A stretch of DNA of 64,000 bases from Vicugna pacos. Lineage: Eukaryota; Chordata; Mammalia; Artiodactyla; Camelidae. The translations under genes and the position numbers were made by a program. The notes under the pieces are model-generated. The model saw only the letters and a program-made list of their open reading frames with translations, had not been told where the DNA came from and searched no databases. Location of the stretch: positions 6,758,001 through 6,822,000 of the forward strand of contig NC_133007.1 in NCBI RefSeq assembly GCF_048564905.1, written 5' to 3'. This document shows, piece by piece, positions 11,301 to 23,300 of this stretch. The first letter of the stretch is position 1. Each line of letters opens with the position of its first letter.

Positions 11301-14300
11301 TCCTCAGTTGCACTAACTCCATTTCAAGTGGTCAATATGTAATTGTAGTTGGCTGATAGCTACTATATTGGACAGAGGAGATTTAGATGATCCTTTTTAA
11401 TGGCTGCATACTTTATTAATCCCTACAGTGACCCTATAAAATATTACTTACACAGAAGAAATAGGCACTTAGAAAAATTGAGTAATTTGCCCAACTTTGC
11501 ATAGCTAGTAAAAAGCATAACTAAGGCATGAACCCAGGTCTTTGACGTGAAAGACCATGTCTTAACCTCTCTCCTAGCCTGGGACTATCATGACTTGTTT
11601 GATCGTTGACCCTGTTGGTAGTTATTTAGGTGGTGGTTAATTTTTGGCAATTGCAAACCATACTTCAGTACCATCTTTGTGAGCATATCCTAGATATTTA
11701 AGTACTAAAAAGCTCAATAAATATATACATTTTAAATATTGGTTAATATTTTCAAAGTATCCTTATAAATTATATTTCTAATAACAGAGTGTCAGATTAT
11801 GTAATATTTCTTAATACCTTCAACATTAAGTGGTGTCAGTCTTTTTCATCTTTCCCAATCTAATTAGGAAAAATATCTCTTCACTTGCACTTTGTTGATT
11901 ATTAGTGGGTTAGTGCAACTTTTCATGTTTGATCATTTGTGTTTTTCTGTGAATTGTTGTACTGAACTCTCCTCGTAAGCTTAATGTCTAGTACACAGTA
12001 TTGTTATGTGGGTTTACGGTAAATTACTCTTCTTTTGCTTGGATGTGATGATTATTTCTGCTTTTATTTTATAAATAACAGTGCAGTGTACATATTTGCA
12101 TATTTGTTTTGAGGTATATTTATTTATTTTTATTGAAGTACAGTCAGTTACAATGTGTCAGTTCCTGGTGTACAGCACAATGTCCCCAGTCATGTATATA
12201 CATACATATATTTGTTTTCATATTTTTTTATTGAAAGTTATTACAAGATACTGAACATATTTCCCTGTGCTATACAGAAGAAACTTTTAAATCTATTTTT
12301 ATATATAGTGGCTAACATTTGTAAATCTCAAACTCCCAAATTTATCCCTTCCCACCCGCTTTCCCAGGTAACCATAAGATTGTTTACTATGTCTGTGAGT
12401 CTGTTTTTGTTTTGTAGATAAGTTAATAGTGTCCTTTTTTCTTTTTTTTTAGATTCTACATATGCGTGATAGCATATGGTATTTTTCTTCTCTTTCTGGC
12501 TTACTTCACTTAGGATGATGATCTCCAGGTCCATCCATGTTGCTGCAAATGGCATTATTTTATTGTTTATGACTGAGTAGTAAATATACCACAACTTCTT
12601 TATCTGGTTATCTCTCAGTGGACATTTGGGTTGTTTCCACGTCTTGGCTATTGTATATAGTGCTGCTTTGAACATTGGGATGCATGTGTCTTTTCAAATT
12701 AGAGTTCCCTCCAGATACATGTTTTGGTATGTATTTTATATTATTTCCTTAAAAGAAATCTTGTTATTAGAATCACTGGGTCAAGGCCGTGGATATTTGA
12801 TATCAAATATCAAAGCTCTTAATACAGAATGTCAAATTTATTTTCAAAGGGTTTGTCTAGTTTACCTTCCAGCTATTGCTCAGGAGCAGCAGTGTTTTAA
12901 AAGACATTTTTATTAAATTATAACAGTACAGGAAAGTGCAAGCATCCCAAGTGTATAGCAACAGCATCATGGTCTCATTTGAAGGCTGCCAGCATTTGTG
13001 CGGATCAGAGTTTCTCAAGCTTGAGCGTCTGTGAGACTCACCTGGGAGACTTGTTAAACTATGCCTTAGAGTCTGACTTAGTGGGTCTGGGTGGGGTCCA
13101 GGGACCTGCATTTTTGATAACGCCTCAAGTGACTGACTCAGGTGAATCTCATACATTTAAGAAACATGGCTTATATCACTGAGTTTCCCTTGGTTTAAAT
13201 ATACCAATAACTGTATCTTTATTTTTATGGTGAATACTTCTTTTTGACCAAGTAAATTTTTCTCAGTTTCCATGGGTGGCAGTCTTAGATTTTTTTGTCT
13301 TTGGAGGTTTATGAACAGATGAAAATAGGTAGAGAATCCTAGAATTTACGTGTCAGCTGGAGCACCCTCAGATGCCCCACCTACCTGCCCAGTGTCATTT
13401 CCAAGGACTCACATAGCCCTCTTGTTGAAGGCCCCCAACATCAGATCGCTTGTTCCTACAGCAGCCTTTCCCATCCTGGGCAGCACTGGTACCTTCTGAC
13501 AAGTGGCGGTAAAATGATCTCTTTACTTCTGCTTAATTGCCAACATTTTTCACAGAGTAACCAAAGCGATCTTTTAAAACATGAAACAGAATACACCACG
13601 GCCCTAGTCAAAATATTTTAAGGGCTTCCCATTGCCTTAGAACAGGGGGCCTGCAATCTGTGGCCCATGAGATGTAAGGATGGTTTTATATTTTTTAAAG
13701 AGTAGTTTAAAAAAAATGTGACAGAGGCTGAATATTTAATATCACTCCTTTACAGACAAAGTTTGCCAACCAGGCACTGCCTTGGAATAAAATCCCAGCA
13801 GCTTTGGCCAGCCTTGTCCTACCTCCTCCTGCCAGCACCCAACACAGTGGCTCCTTCTCAAAAGCTAAAGCATCCAGCCTTTCCTGCCTCCAGGCTTTTG
13901 TGCTTGCTATTCCCTCTGCCTGGAGTTCTTGCCCTCGCTCTTTCTGTGGTGGGCTGTTCTCAGCCCTCAGGTCTCGATCAGATCTCCCCGCCATCCTTCT
14001 CAGGGGTATTCACCCCCTGGATTTCAGCCTGGTTGAATCCCTGCCTTCCCAGCACAGTAACCACCTTGTTGAAGTGTGTGTGTGATTGCTCTCTGCCTCT
14101 CCACCACGGTGTGAGCTCCGTCGGCCAAGGCCCTGGTCTCCACCATCTCTGCTGTCTGCAGGCACACACTGGGCATTAGTTAAGTATTTGCTGAATGAAG
14201 GAGCGGGTGATTCGAAGGTTGAAGCCAGGTGGTTATTATTCACACTTACCATGGTGAGAATTACAGAAGCGCGTCCCTGTCTTATCTACCATTCGCTTGT

Positions 14301-17300
14301 CAGGGGTCTTGGAAGAAGTTTCTAAAAGCCAAATACCTCAGCATTTGCATCTGTAAAATAGCCTACCTGCCAACAGAAAATTATAAAGTATTTTGGCAGC
14401 CTTTTGTTTAAAGAAAGATAGTATTACGATAATCATGTACTCCACTGAAATCATTTTAAGGCACGTGGGTTGTAGTTAAATAAGATGCAGGTGGCTCATG
14501 TTTAATAAAGTGTTTTGTTTTAGATGAAGTAATGGACCCATTCATTTTTCTTCCCGTTACAGAATGGTTTTTGATACCACTCTGGAAATTCTGGTGTTAG
14601 AAATGGTCTATACTTCACATGAATCCAACTCAGACACAAAATAAGTGACCTGTTTATCACTATTTGAAAGCATTCTCTGGTGTTTAATAGTAAATATACT
14701 TCATTTTAAAGTGTGTGGATTTTTGCATGTTTCATCCTTGAAGATACTAGCCCTTGAGCACGAGCTTCTATGTTTGTACCCCAGGGCTGTGTGACCTTGA
14801 GAAAGTATCTCAGTCTTTCTAGGTCTTAAGTCTCCTCAACTGTAAAATGAAGTTAATGCCAGCTTCACAGTCACTGTGAAAAGTCAGCGATCATGTGTGT
14901 AAGTGTTTAATAGTTTCTGGCCAATGGTAGGTACCCAGGAAATGCTCCCTCTTTACTCGTATTTAAATTTAGTATCCAGGTTAACTTCTTTTTAAGGGTA
15001 CGTCCTTCTCTTTATTTCCTTTATTTTTGAGACTGAAAATAAAAGTCAAAGGAAGCTGTCTTTGTGTTTAAAAAAAATTAATAATAAATTATGGGTATTT
15101 TGCCAACATGCAAAATATTAACCACAGTTTTGTTTAAGGGTGTTCATTTGTTTTCTGGTCTTCTACTTACGTCATTAGGACATGAAGGATCAGATGTCCA
15201 CCTCATCTGTGCAGGCATTAGCTGAAAGGAAAAACAGACAGGTAAGTAAACATCAGAAATATATAGTATCAGTCAAAGAAAATACACAGATACTTGGAAT
15301 TTAAAAATTCCGACATCCGTGTATCACGTGTTCAAGCAGAAGACCTTGCGTGCTGAGCCCAGAGCAATGTTGGCAGGTTTTGTGAAAGTCCCGTCAGCCT
15401 AGTCCCGTCAGCCTCACTTCGCCTCCCCCCCCTCCTGGTTCTCTCCTCTGGGCTCCCACTGAACCCTCTGCGGACCTTATAGCCCTTGCCCCACAGCCAT
15501 TTATTCTGCACCTGTTGAGCACATTCTGTGCCAGGCGCTCTGTTCAGGGCGGTAATTGCTTAGTTTCTCGTCTGTTTCTCTGCTGGACCCCAGGCTCCTT
15601 TGTGAGGGAGGAGGGATTGTGTTGTGGTCTTTTTTTTTTCCTTTTTTTTTTTTTTTTTTTTTGGTTTCTAGCTGCTATTACATTGTCTGTGCATAGAACT
15701 CACTAGACATTCAATGATTGAAATTTTATGTAAAGCAGTTGAGGAACCTTAAATTTGTGTTAATTTGATGTGTTAAATCTTTCATCGTTTTAAGTATCTT
15801 GTTTTTGATGTGAGGTCTAGTTTTTATTAGTTATTACAAGTAAATTAGAAACCTAGTACATTTCAGAAACCAAAGCCCAGATATTGACACATCAAAAATA
15901 GGAGCTCCAAGAGACCCAGTCCCTGAATTTAATAGACCCTTAAGAAATCAGCTCACCGTTTTAAACTATCTAGGAATCAGCAGTTATGATGTAAATCCTC
16001 ACTTTATATCTGTGGGTGTTTCTGGACCCACTTAATTTTGGAAAACAGGTAATACGAAAGCTTGAAGAAGGGGAGAGGACTCTCCAAGTATCACCCGAGT
16101 TTTCCTTTTCCCTTCCCTGCATCTCATTTTCCAAGTCATCGCTGTTGTTTTTTCCTCCCTGTCTGCCTCCCTTGCTCTGCACAGTGCAGCTAGGAAAAAC
16201 CGCTAGCTAGTCCATTCCATCTGGCCCTGACTCTGGAAAAGAAGCTGCTGAATGACCACGGGCTGGCAGCTTGGGAGTTCTCTTTTCCACTTCAGCTCAC
16301 AGGCGCTAAGTGATACCGTACTGAAAGTGGACAGTGTGTAGGTGACACCTGTCCTCTGTAACTCCTATTTGAATTTTATTCTCTAGATAGTCTAGTTGAG
16401 CTGACATAAATGTGGATTTATATGTAGCCTTTCCAAGTATGACTTGGAATTTTGTTTGAGGCAGTGAGTGAAATGTAGAGTTACAGATTTTCCAGGAATA
16501 GCGGGCAGAGTCCGCCTCGCTGCGTGCCCCAGTCCCGGGGCTGTGCGGCTGCCCGCTCAGCCGGGACCTCCTGCTCTGGCACCTACACACAGCTGGCCTT
16601 CCGGTGCTCTGGGCCCTCTCTCCATCTTCTTTCCCACTAAACAGACTGTTGGAGGTCAGACTGAGGCCCCAGGCGCTCCAGTCCTCTGTTCGTGGCCTCG
16701 TGATGCTCTACAGCCTTTCTCTGACCTTGAAAAGGTTGTCACTAGTCCCTGGTACCCTCCACAGAGTCCTTAAGGTCTTTGCATCAGAATAAGCAGGGCC
16801 TTTTAAATCTTGACAGCCCTACAACCAGGCTGCGGCAGAGCCATCCTCAAAAAGCCTTGGGTCTGCTTTATACCAGAGACAGTCACCATCCAAACTCCTG
16901 ATGGAGGCCCTGGGCTGCTGGAAGCTTGTGGGCATCCTGATCCTCTTATAACTACCTCAGGACTTACGACATGTCCTGGACTTCTCCAGACCTCACCCCT
17001 GAAGGGTGGCCATTTGCCTGAGTTCATGGCTGAAAGTCAGGCAAGATCTGTGTCAGTATTGAGGGGCTATTGGAGGACTTTTCAGACAGAGAACCAAGTG
17101 ATCAGGTAGACTTAACAGTTCCAGAACTGGAAAGTACCTGGTGAGAAGATTTGGCAACTCTTCAGTGAAGAATCCTAGTTGCCAGTGTCTTCTGGTTCTT
17201 TGTGCCTGGCTGGTTTGAGCAGGTGCTTTGACCAGCTAGTCAGGAGGGCTTATGGGGACCCCAGGCAGAGGCTGCTGCTGAGACTGACCACTCACATTTC

Positions 17301-20300
17301 TGGGTGGCCTCTTCAAGGAAGGCGTTCCCAGATTTATCCTCTTCTGGCTTGAAATGTCCTCAGATTTACAGTGGGAAACCTCACCCTGGCGTCTGGGGGC
17401 CCAGGTAGAGAACTCTGACTTTCGGGGCCAGCACTTGGCATGGTTATCAGGGTCAGGCACCCACGTGGCCATGCCTGCCTGGGGAAGCAGCCCCTAGTTC
17501 CATCTGGGAAGCCTGTAGCCTTGTCATTCATCTGAAGGGCAGTGGGATTTACTTGTGGGCTACATCGAGTGGACATTGGTGGTTCTTGTGCCTTCTGTAG
17601 GGGCTCTGACTTAGCTTTCTGTCAGTGTGGGGAACTCTCTCCTCCCCCTCTTCAAAAAACCAAAACCTTCCCTGGGTCATACTTAAATAAAGAGGACTCT
17701 GGAAGTCTGGAAGCAGCTAGACTAGAACCTACAGCAGGTCTCTGGTGAACTTCCAAGGGTGCTAGGAAGAGCTGGCCTAAAGAAACCAAGCGCTTTCAGT
17801 AAAGCAGTGTACAGGTGGGCGTTTGTTGATTTAAAGTTGACATTTATTTGCATTTTAATGGGACAAAGCCCATTTGTGAGTCCTGTTGGGAGAGCTTGGA
17901 GACAGGAGAGTGCCCTTCCTGGCGTTCCTTACATTGTACCACGCAGGCACCAACCTGCTCCCCTGGTAAAAGGCTGCCTCGGGTGAAGACAGATGATGAG
18001 CAGTAGGAGAACCCTTTACGTCATGGTGATGGAGCCCTCGTTCAGAGATGGTAACTGTTTGTTCCTCCTGCTCCCTGGCCCGCTCTTGCAGGCGCTGCTC
18101 GGAGACAGTGGCGGACAGAACTGGAGCACTGGAACGACAGATAAATACGGGCGCCTCGACCGGGAGCTCCAGCTGGCCAACTCCCACTTCATCGAGGAGC
18201 AGCAGGCACAGCAGCAGGTACCGGGGAGCCCACCCACCGAGGCCGGGCGCCTCCCCGCACTCCTCTGCCAGCGGGGCTTTGTTGCTGATGACAGGCAGGC
18301 TGGACCAGAGCTCGCCTGTAGCTGCCTGTGTATACCTGTGTGATGACTGCATCTCTACAGGGTCTTTAAAACCTCCTTCAAATCATGGCTAGCTCTCTTA
18401 GGACAAGCAGACCAGACACCTGAAACTGACAGAGGAGGCCGTTGACTTAAAGACACAGCAGCCTCTTCCCCAGCCTCCACTGGTGTACTCAGGTTTTTGT
18501 TCATTTCAACAAAGGCACTTTGAGAAAAATTGAGTCCTTGTTTTTTCTCTGAAAATTAGTGTTGGTTCCATTATACATAAAAATGATTGCTTTGGCGGAG
18601 GCTAAGGGGTAGAAGGAAGCTGGGGTTGATGACACCTGCATTGTTGCTCCTGGTACATAGTTGTATTAATAAAAGGAAGCTAATAAAGTATCTGGGGGTT
18701 TGAGGATTATCTCTCCATCGAAACTATTGGCTCTTAAGTACTGTGTTTTATTTATGCATGTCGGTTATGTGTTTTTTGGTTCTTTTTCCATTAGCACATC
18801 TGCTTAACTAGTTGTCTACTTAAATCACTGTTAACCGAGTGAACCTTTTTTTTTTTTTCAATAAAAAGTGAGGCAGCTGCAACACAATTTAAAAAAGTAG
18901 CTATCGCTCAGAGGTTGTCCTCGAGGTAACTGGCTCCCACAGAGCCCCTTCTCGTTTGTCCTTGAGGACCCGGTGAAGGACTCTGTTTTCCCATGTACAG
19001 AGAGCGGCCAAACTTTCTCTTGTAGTTAAGCTGTGTCCAGCTGTTGCGGATTGAGACCTTGACCCTGGCAGCAGGCTTCCTCTTCCTAGGCATCCGCATG
19101 TGTCCGTGGTCACAGCACAGGTGCTCTCGGCCATTGTCTGTCCCTTGCTGGACTTCAGCCAACCAGAGTAAAGCTCTCTGGGTGGTTTCAAGCCCCGCTG
19201 ACTGTTCACAAGTTGGATCAGCGGGAGATATCGGTAGCTTGACAACCCAGCCTTTTGAGCAGCGTGTTCTGGGAGGCGACGGTCTGGTCCTTTGATTTCT
19301 GGGCTTTGCTTCTGAATGCGAATTGTCCCGAGTTGGCAAAGAAGCTAGCAGCTGCTAGAGTGCCGGGCTTGGAACCAGGTAAGATGGATTTTAATTGCTT
19401 ATTTCCCATTTCCCTGGCACCAGCTGATTGTGGAACAGCAGGATGAGCAGTTGGAGCTGGTCTCTGGCAGCATCGGGGTGCTGAAGAACATGTCCCAGCG
19501 CATTGGAGGGGAGCTGGAGGAGCAGGCAGTGTGAGTACCGAGACGCCCCTCTTGCTGCAGAGGAATGGAGGGAAAGCCATCTTACGGGAGCCCTGAAAGC
19601 CTGACAGTTACGTGGCTAGTAAAACCAAAAGCTGTTTTGTTTATAGCTGCATCTTTATTCTGTTGTACAGCCTAACCCTTCCAAAAGAAGCAAATCTATC
19701 AGATAAAATTTTCAACAGGGTTTAAGCAAAGTTATTATTATTAATATGCTTAAACACCGTCAGAAATAGTTACAAATTCCTTGAACAGATAATCAAAGTG
19801 TTGCTGTGAATGGGAATGTAAAACCAATACGGCTCTGTAACCTCTGTGGAGACTCTTGTTGCAAAGAGGGTAGGACACGGAGTCATCATCCCATGACTTC
19901 CGCGCTACACGGAACAGAACTTTTTGCTCTGCATCTTAAATCTGAATTTTATGGGAAAAAAAGTATAAGTTTAATTCCAATTAATAAAACAGTCTTCTCC
20001 CCTCAAAAATAAAAAGTAAAAGCACAAGCACAAGAAAGCATAATTAGATTTATTTGTTCTTCGTTAAGTTTATTTGTTCTTCGTTAAGTTTATTTGTTCT
20101 TCGTTAAGAACGATCTCTTTTTGCAATCCTGAAGTATGACACCAAAAACAGTGAGAAATGCTACCACATAATAGCTTTACTATTTTACAGATATTTTTTC
20201 TGGGGTGGGGGGGAAGACACAGTTCCACTGGGATATTTCGGGAACTCTCCTACCTCAATTTTGTGTTCAGCGTTATAGATTCATTTATTATAAATTCAAA

Positions 20301-23300
20301 CCAGGCATCTTGTTCTGGGAGGCCATTGCGTGTCCATGGAGGAGGGAAGGGAACAGCGTCTCTGCCGGCAGAGAGTTTACCGTTCAGTGGGTGGAGTGGA
20401 CATTATATAGATGATGCAAGTCCCGGAGTGGTGACAGAAGGGGAGGGCTGCCGTATGGAGGAAGCGCGTGGTGCCTTGAGGGCCCTGGCAGACTATACTG
20501 CAAACCTAGCTCAGTCTGAAGTCCCTGAGAAGAGAAGAGAAAAGACAAGAGAAGAGAAGAGAGGTTTAACTGGAGCTGGCAGAAGAGTGGAAGGCAGCGG
20601 GTGGGGTGATACGGAGGGTTGGAAGGGGGCTGAGGGAAGGGTCTATTGGGAAGAAGAAAGAGCATCCAACAGGGAGGTTTCGAGTGACTGGAGTGTGGGG
20701 ATGGGGAGGGAAGTTGCAGAAGTCAAGTCAGGGAGGCAGGCTGTTCAGGGAAGGCCTTAGAAGCCATGAACAGGAGTTACAACTATTTATTCAAAGGGCG
20801 GTGGGGAACACACCCCAAGCGAAGGTTGTGTTGGAAGTAGTGCCATGGTCAGGTTTCCATTTTGGGAGGAAGAACCACAGTGGCACAAGACTGGAAGCAG
20901 GGAGACCAGGTAGGAAAGCTGGGAGAATGGGAATGTAAGCATGCAGTTTAATTTCTTTCTAAAATGCATTCTTACCCTAAAGTTTGTTTTGGGACTGGGA
21001 GAGGACTGAATGCTTAAGCACTTCCCCTGGTTGGGTGGACGATAGAGTCTGCAGGCTTCCAGTTATAAACGGTGGATTGAGCACAGCCTTCATCTCTGCT
21101 CCTCCTCTGGAGTCTGTTAGAACAATATTAGAGTTGTTTTTTTTTTTAATGGCATGAAATCTCTGGGGACATAGAGCTTGGAATAAGAAACAGTGACCAA
21201 ATTTTAAAAAGGAAGAGAGAAAGAAAGAAAAATAAAGAAAGGAAAGACAGACAGACAGACAGACAGAAAGACCGACCAGACCACAACACTTTAAGATCCT
21301 GGCAAGTAGAAAGCCGAATGGTTACTGACTCAACAGACCAGAGAAAGCTGACTCCTAGGCCACAGACCCCCGAGCTGGGAAGAGTGTTTACTCACCCATG
21401 ATAGTGTAAACCTTGAGTGTTGACCTTATCAAACTGTGACACAGTTACATTGAAAGAAAGGGGGAAGAGAGGTGGGAAGGATGCAGAGATGGGGAATGAA
21501 ATGGGAGGAGGGCTGAGCCCTAGCCTTCCGTACTGCGGAGTCAGCAGGAGCAGGAGTCAGCAGGAGCAGGACTCTAAGGTGTGAGCCTGTTACTTCAAAA
21601 ACTGGAGAGAGACGGGGGAGAGTATAGCTCAGTGGTAGAGTGTGTGCTTGGCATGCACAAGGTCCTGGGTTCAATCCCCAGTACCTCCAGTGAAATAAAT
21701 GAATAAATAAACCTAGTTACTACCCCTCCCCCCAAAAGAAAAGAAACTATTAAAAAAAAGAGAGAGAGAGAAAAGCAAAAACTGGAGAGAACCAGGAGCA
21801 TGACGTGAGGGGCTGAAAGCAGTTGCCGCAGAGGAGGGGCAACTGTGGTTTTTATACACAGAAAAAGACTTGTAGGACCGTTTAGCTCTACAAACTGTGT
21901 ATGTGTATAACTAATAAAAGTTACAAGTAAATTAAAAGGAAAAACCATGGGTTCTTGGACTTAAACCTGTGCTGTCCAAAAAGCCACTAGCACACGTGGC
22001 CATTGAATACATGAAATGCGGCCAGTCTGGACTGAGATGGGTCCTGAGCATAAATTGCACACCAGATTCTGAAGATTCAGACTGGAAAAAAAAAGTAATA
22101 TTATATGTTGAAATGATGTTTTAGATACACTGGGTTAAATAAAACATTAGAATTAATTTTGCCCATTTTTACTTTGATATGTATGACTAGAAAATACTCA
22201 GTGACATGTATGACTCACATTCTATTTCTTTTGGGCAGCCCTGGGTGAGTTAGATCTGGGCTAGAAGCTTGGTTAGTGGGTGTCCTTGGGCTGGAAGTTG
22301 GATGACTTGCCCAGTTTGTTTTCAGCGAGAAAAGTCAGGCCCAGCACACAGAGGTAGCTCTTGTCAGCACTTGGCTCTGCCTGGACAGGTCTGCCAGCTG
22401 AAGGCAGGATGCTACCAGGATCTGAAATGAGCTAAAAATGTTTTAGCTACCAGGATCTGAAATGAGCTAAAAATGTTTTAATTTGAAAATTTAGGTAAGG
22501 GACAAAGACTTGTTTGTTTAGTTGTCAACGTGGAGTTTTTAATGATTGGCTTAATGAGGAGTTTGTCACCTGAATGAATCCTGCAGGGCTGTCAGGTGCC
22601 AAGTGTTAGCCTCGGGGAGCCCGTCCTCTGCGGTTGTAGAGGAGGAGCCCTCTGTCTGACATCAGCCTGAGGCCGCCCAGCTCTGTGATAAAGCACAGGG
22701 TACCTTAAAGGAGATGATTGTTTGATTAAAGTGCATTTCTTAACTCACTTTGCTGTAAAGCGCTTTATGTATTACGTGCTGCTCACAAGAACCCTGGCGG
22801 GGAAGCTGCACTGATCGGACTGCCCCGTTTTACAGATGAGGAAACAGCTCCCGCGATTGTAGGGTCCCTTGTCCAGGGTAGCAAGTGGCAAGGCCTGGTT
22901 GGCTTCACATAGCCTTCTTTCTGCTACACTGCACTGCTGCTGAGTTTGTGTTATATGGTCAGGTCAACGTTGCCTTGTCTGCCATTCTGAAATCTAAAAA
23001 GCTCAAAAAATTAATGTTTAAAAATTTCGCAGCAAGCTCATGTTACAGAAAAACCAGACTTGAGCCGACTGCAACTGTGACTCCACATAGTTTTCTGAGC
23101 AGAAATATTAAGGTGTTTGATGATGGGGACTGCCCCAGACCCTGCTGAGGGGACTAGCTTAATACACAATGCATATATAACTTACTACTTTTAAAAATTT
23201 CCACAATTCTGACATCAAAAACGTATCCTGGTTCCAAGGATAAAAGATTGGGGGTTTGAATCCCAACGTTGCCTGTTTGATGTGTGCTACAACCCAGCCG

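Larger units (their letters stand above)
7196..15178 (+). other. STX6: STX6 intron 3
   Basis: A GT-AG intron of about 8 kb, AT-rich and with no exon evidence. Repeats are an L1 3' end (10498-10660), a hAT-type element (about 10888-11385), a MIR (about 11400-11580), an L1 with an ORF2 tail (about 12118-12720), an older L1-like piece (about 12721-12890), MER5A (about 13005-13160), an L2 with an inserted hAT piece (about 13560-14215) and a MIR (about 14750-14960). From 7200 to about 10400 I recognise no element. Confidence 0.75.

Noticed and set aside
12328-12675. 115-codon open frame on the minus strand
   Set aside because: It is the end of L1 ORF2, not a host gene.
13718-14179. 153-codon open frame on the + strand
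   Set aside because: It lies within an L2 3' region.
20049-20108. CRISPR array
   Set aside because: The copies have no spacers and the genome is mammalian.
20158-20760. 200-codon open frame on the + strand
   Set aside because: It lies largely in antisense L2 sequence and shows no protein-like composition.
21614-21690. A functional tRNA gene
   Set aside because: The A- and B-boxes belong to a tRNA-derived SINE with an A-rich tail and target-site duplications; it lacks a proper cloverleaf.
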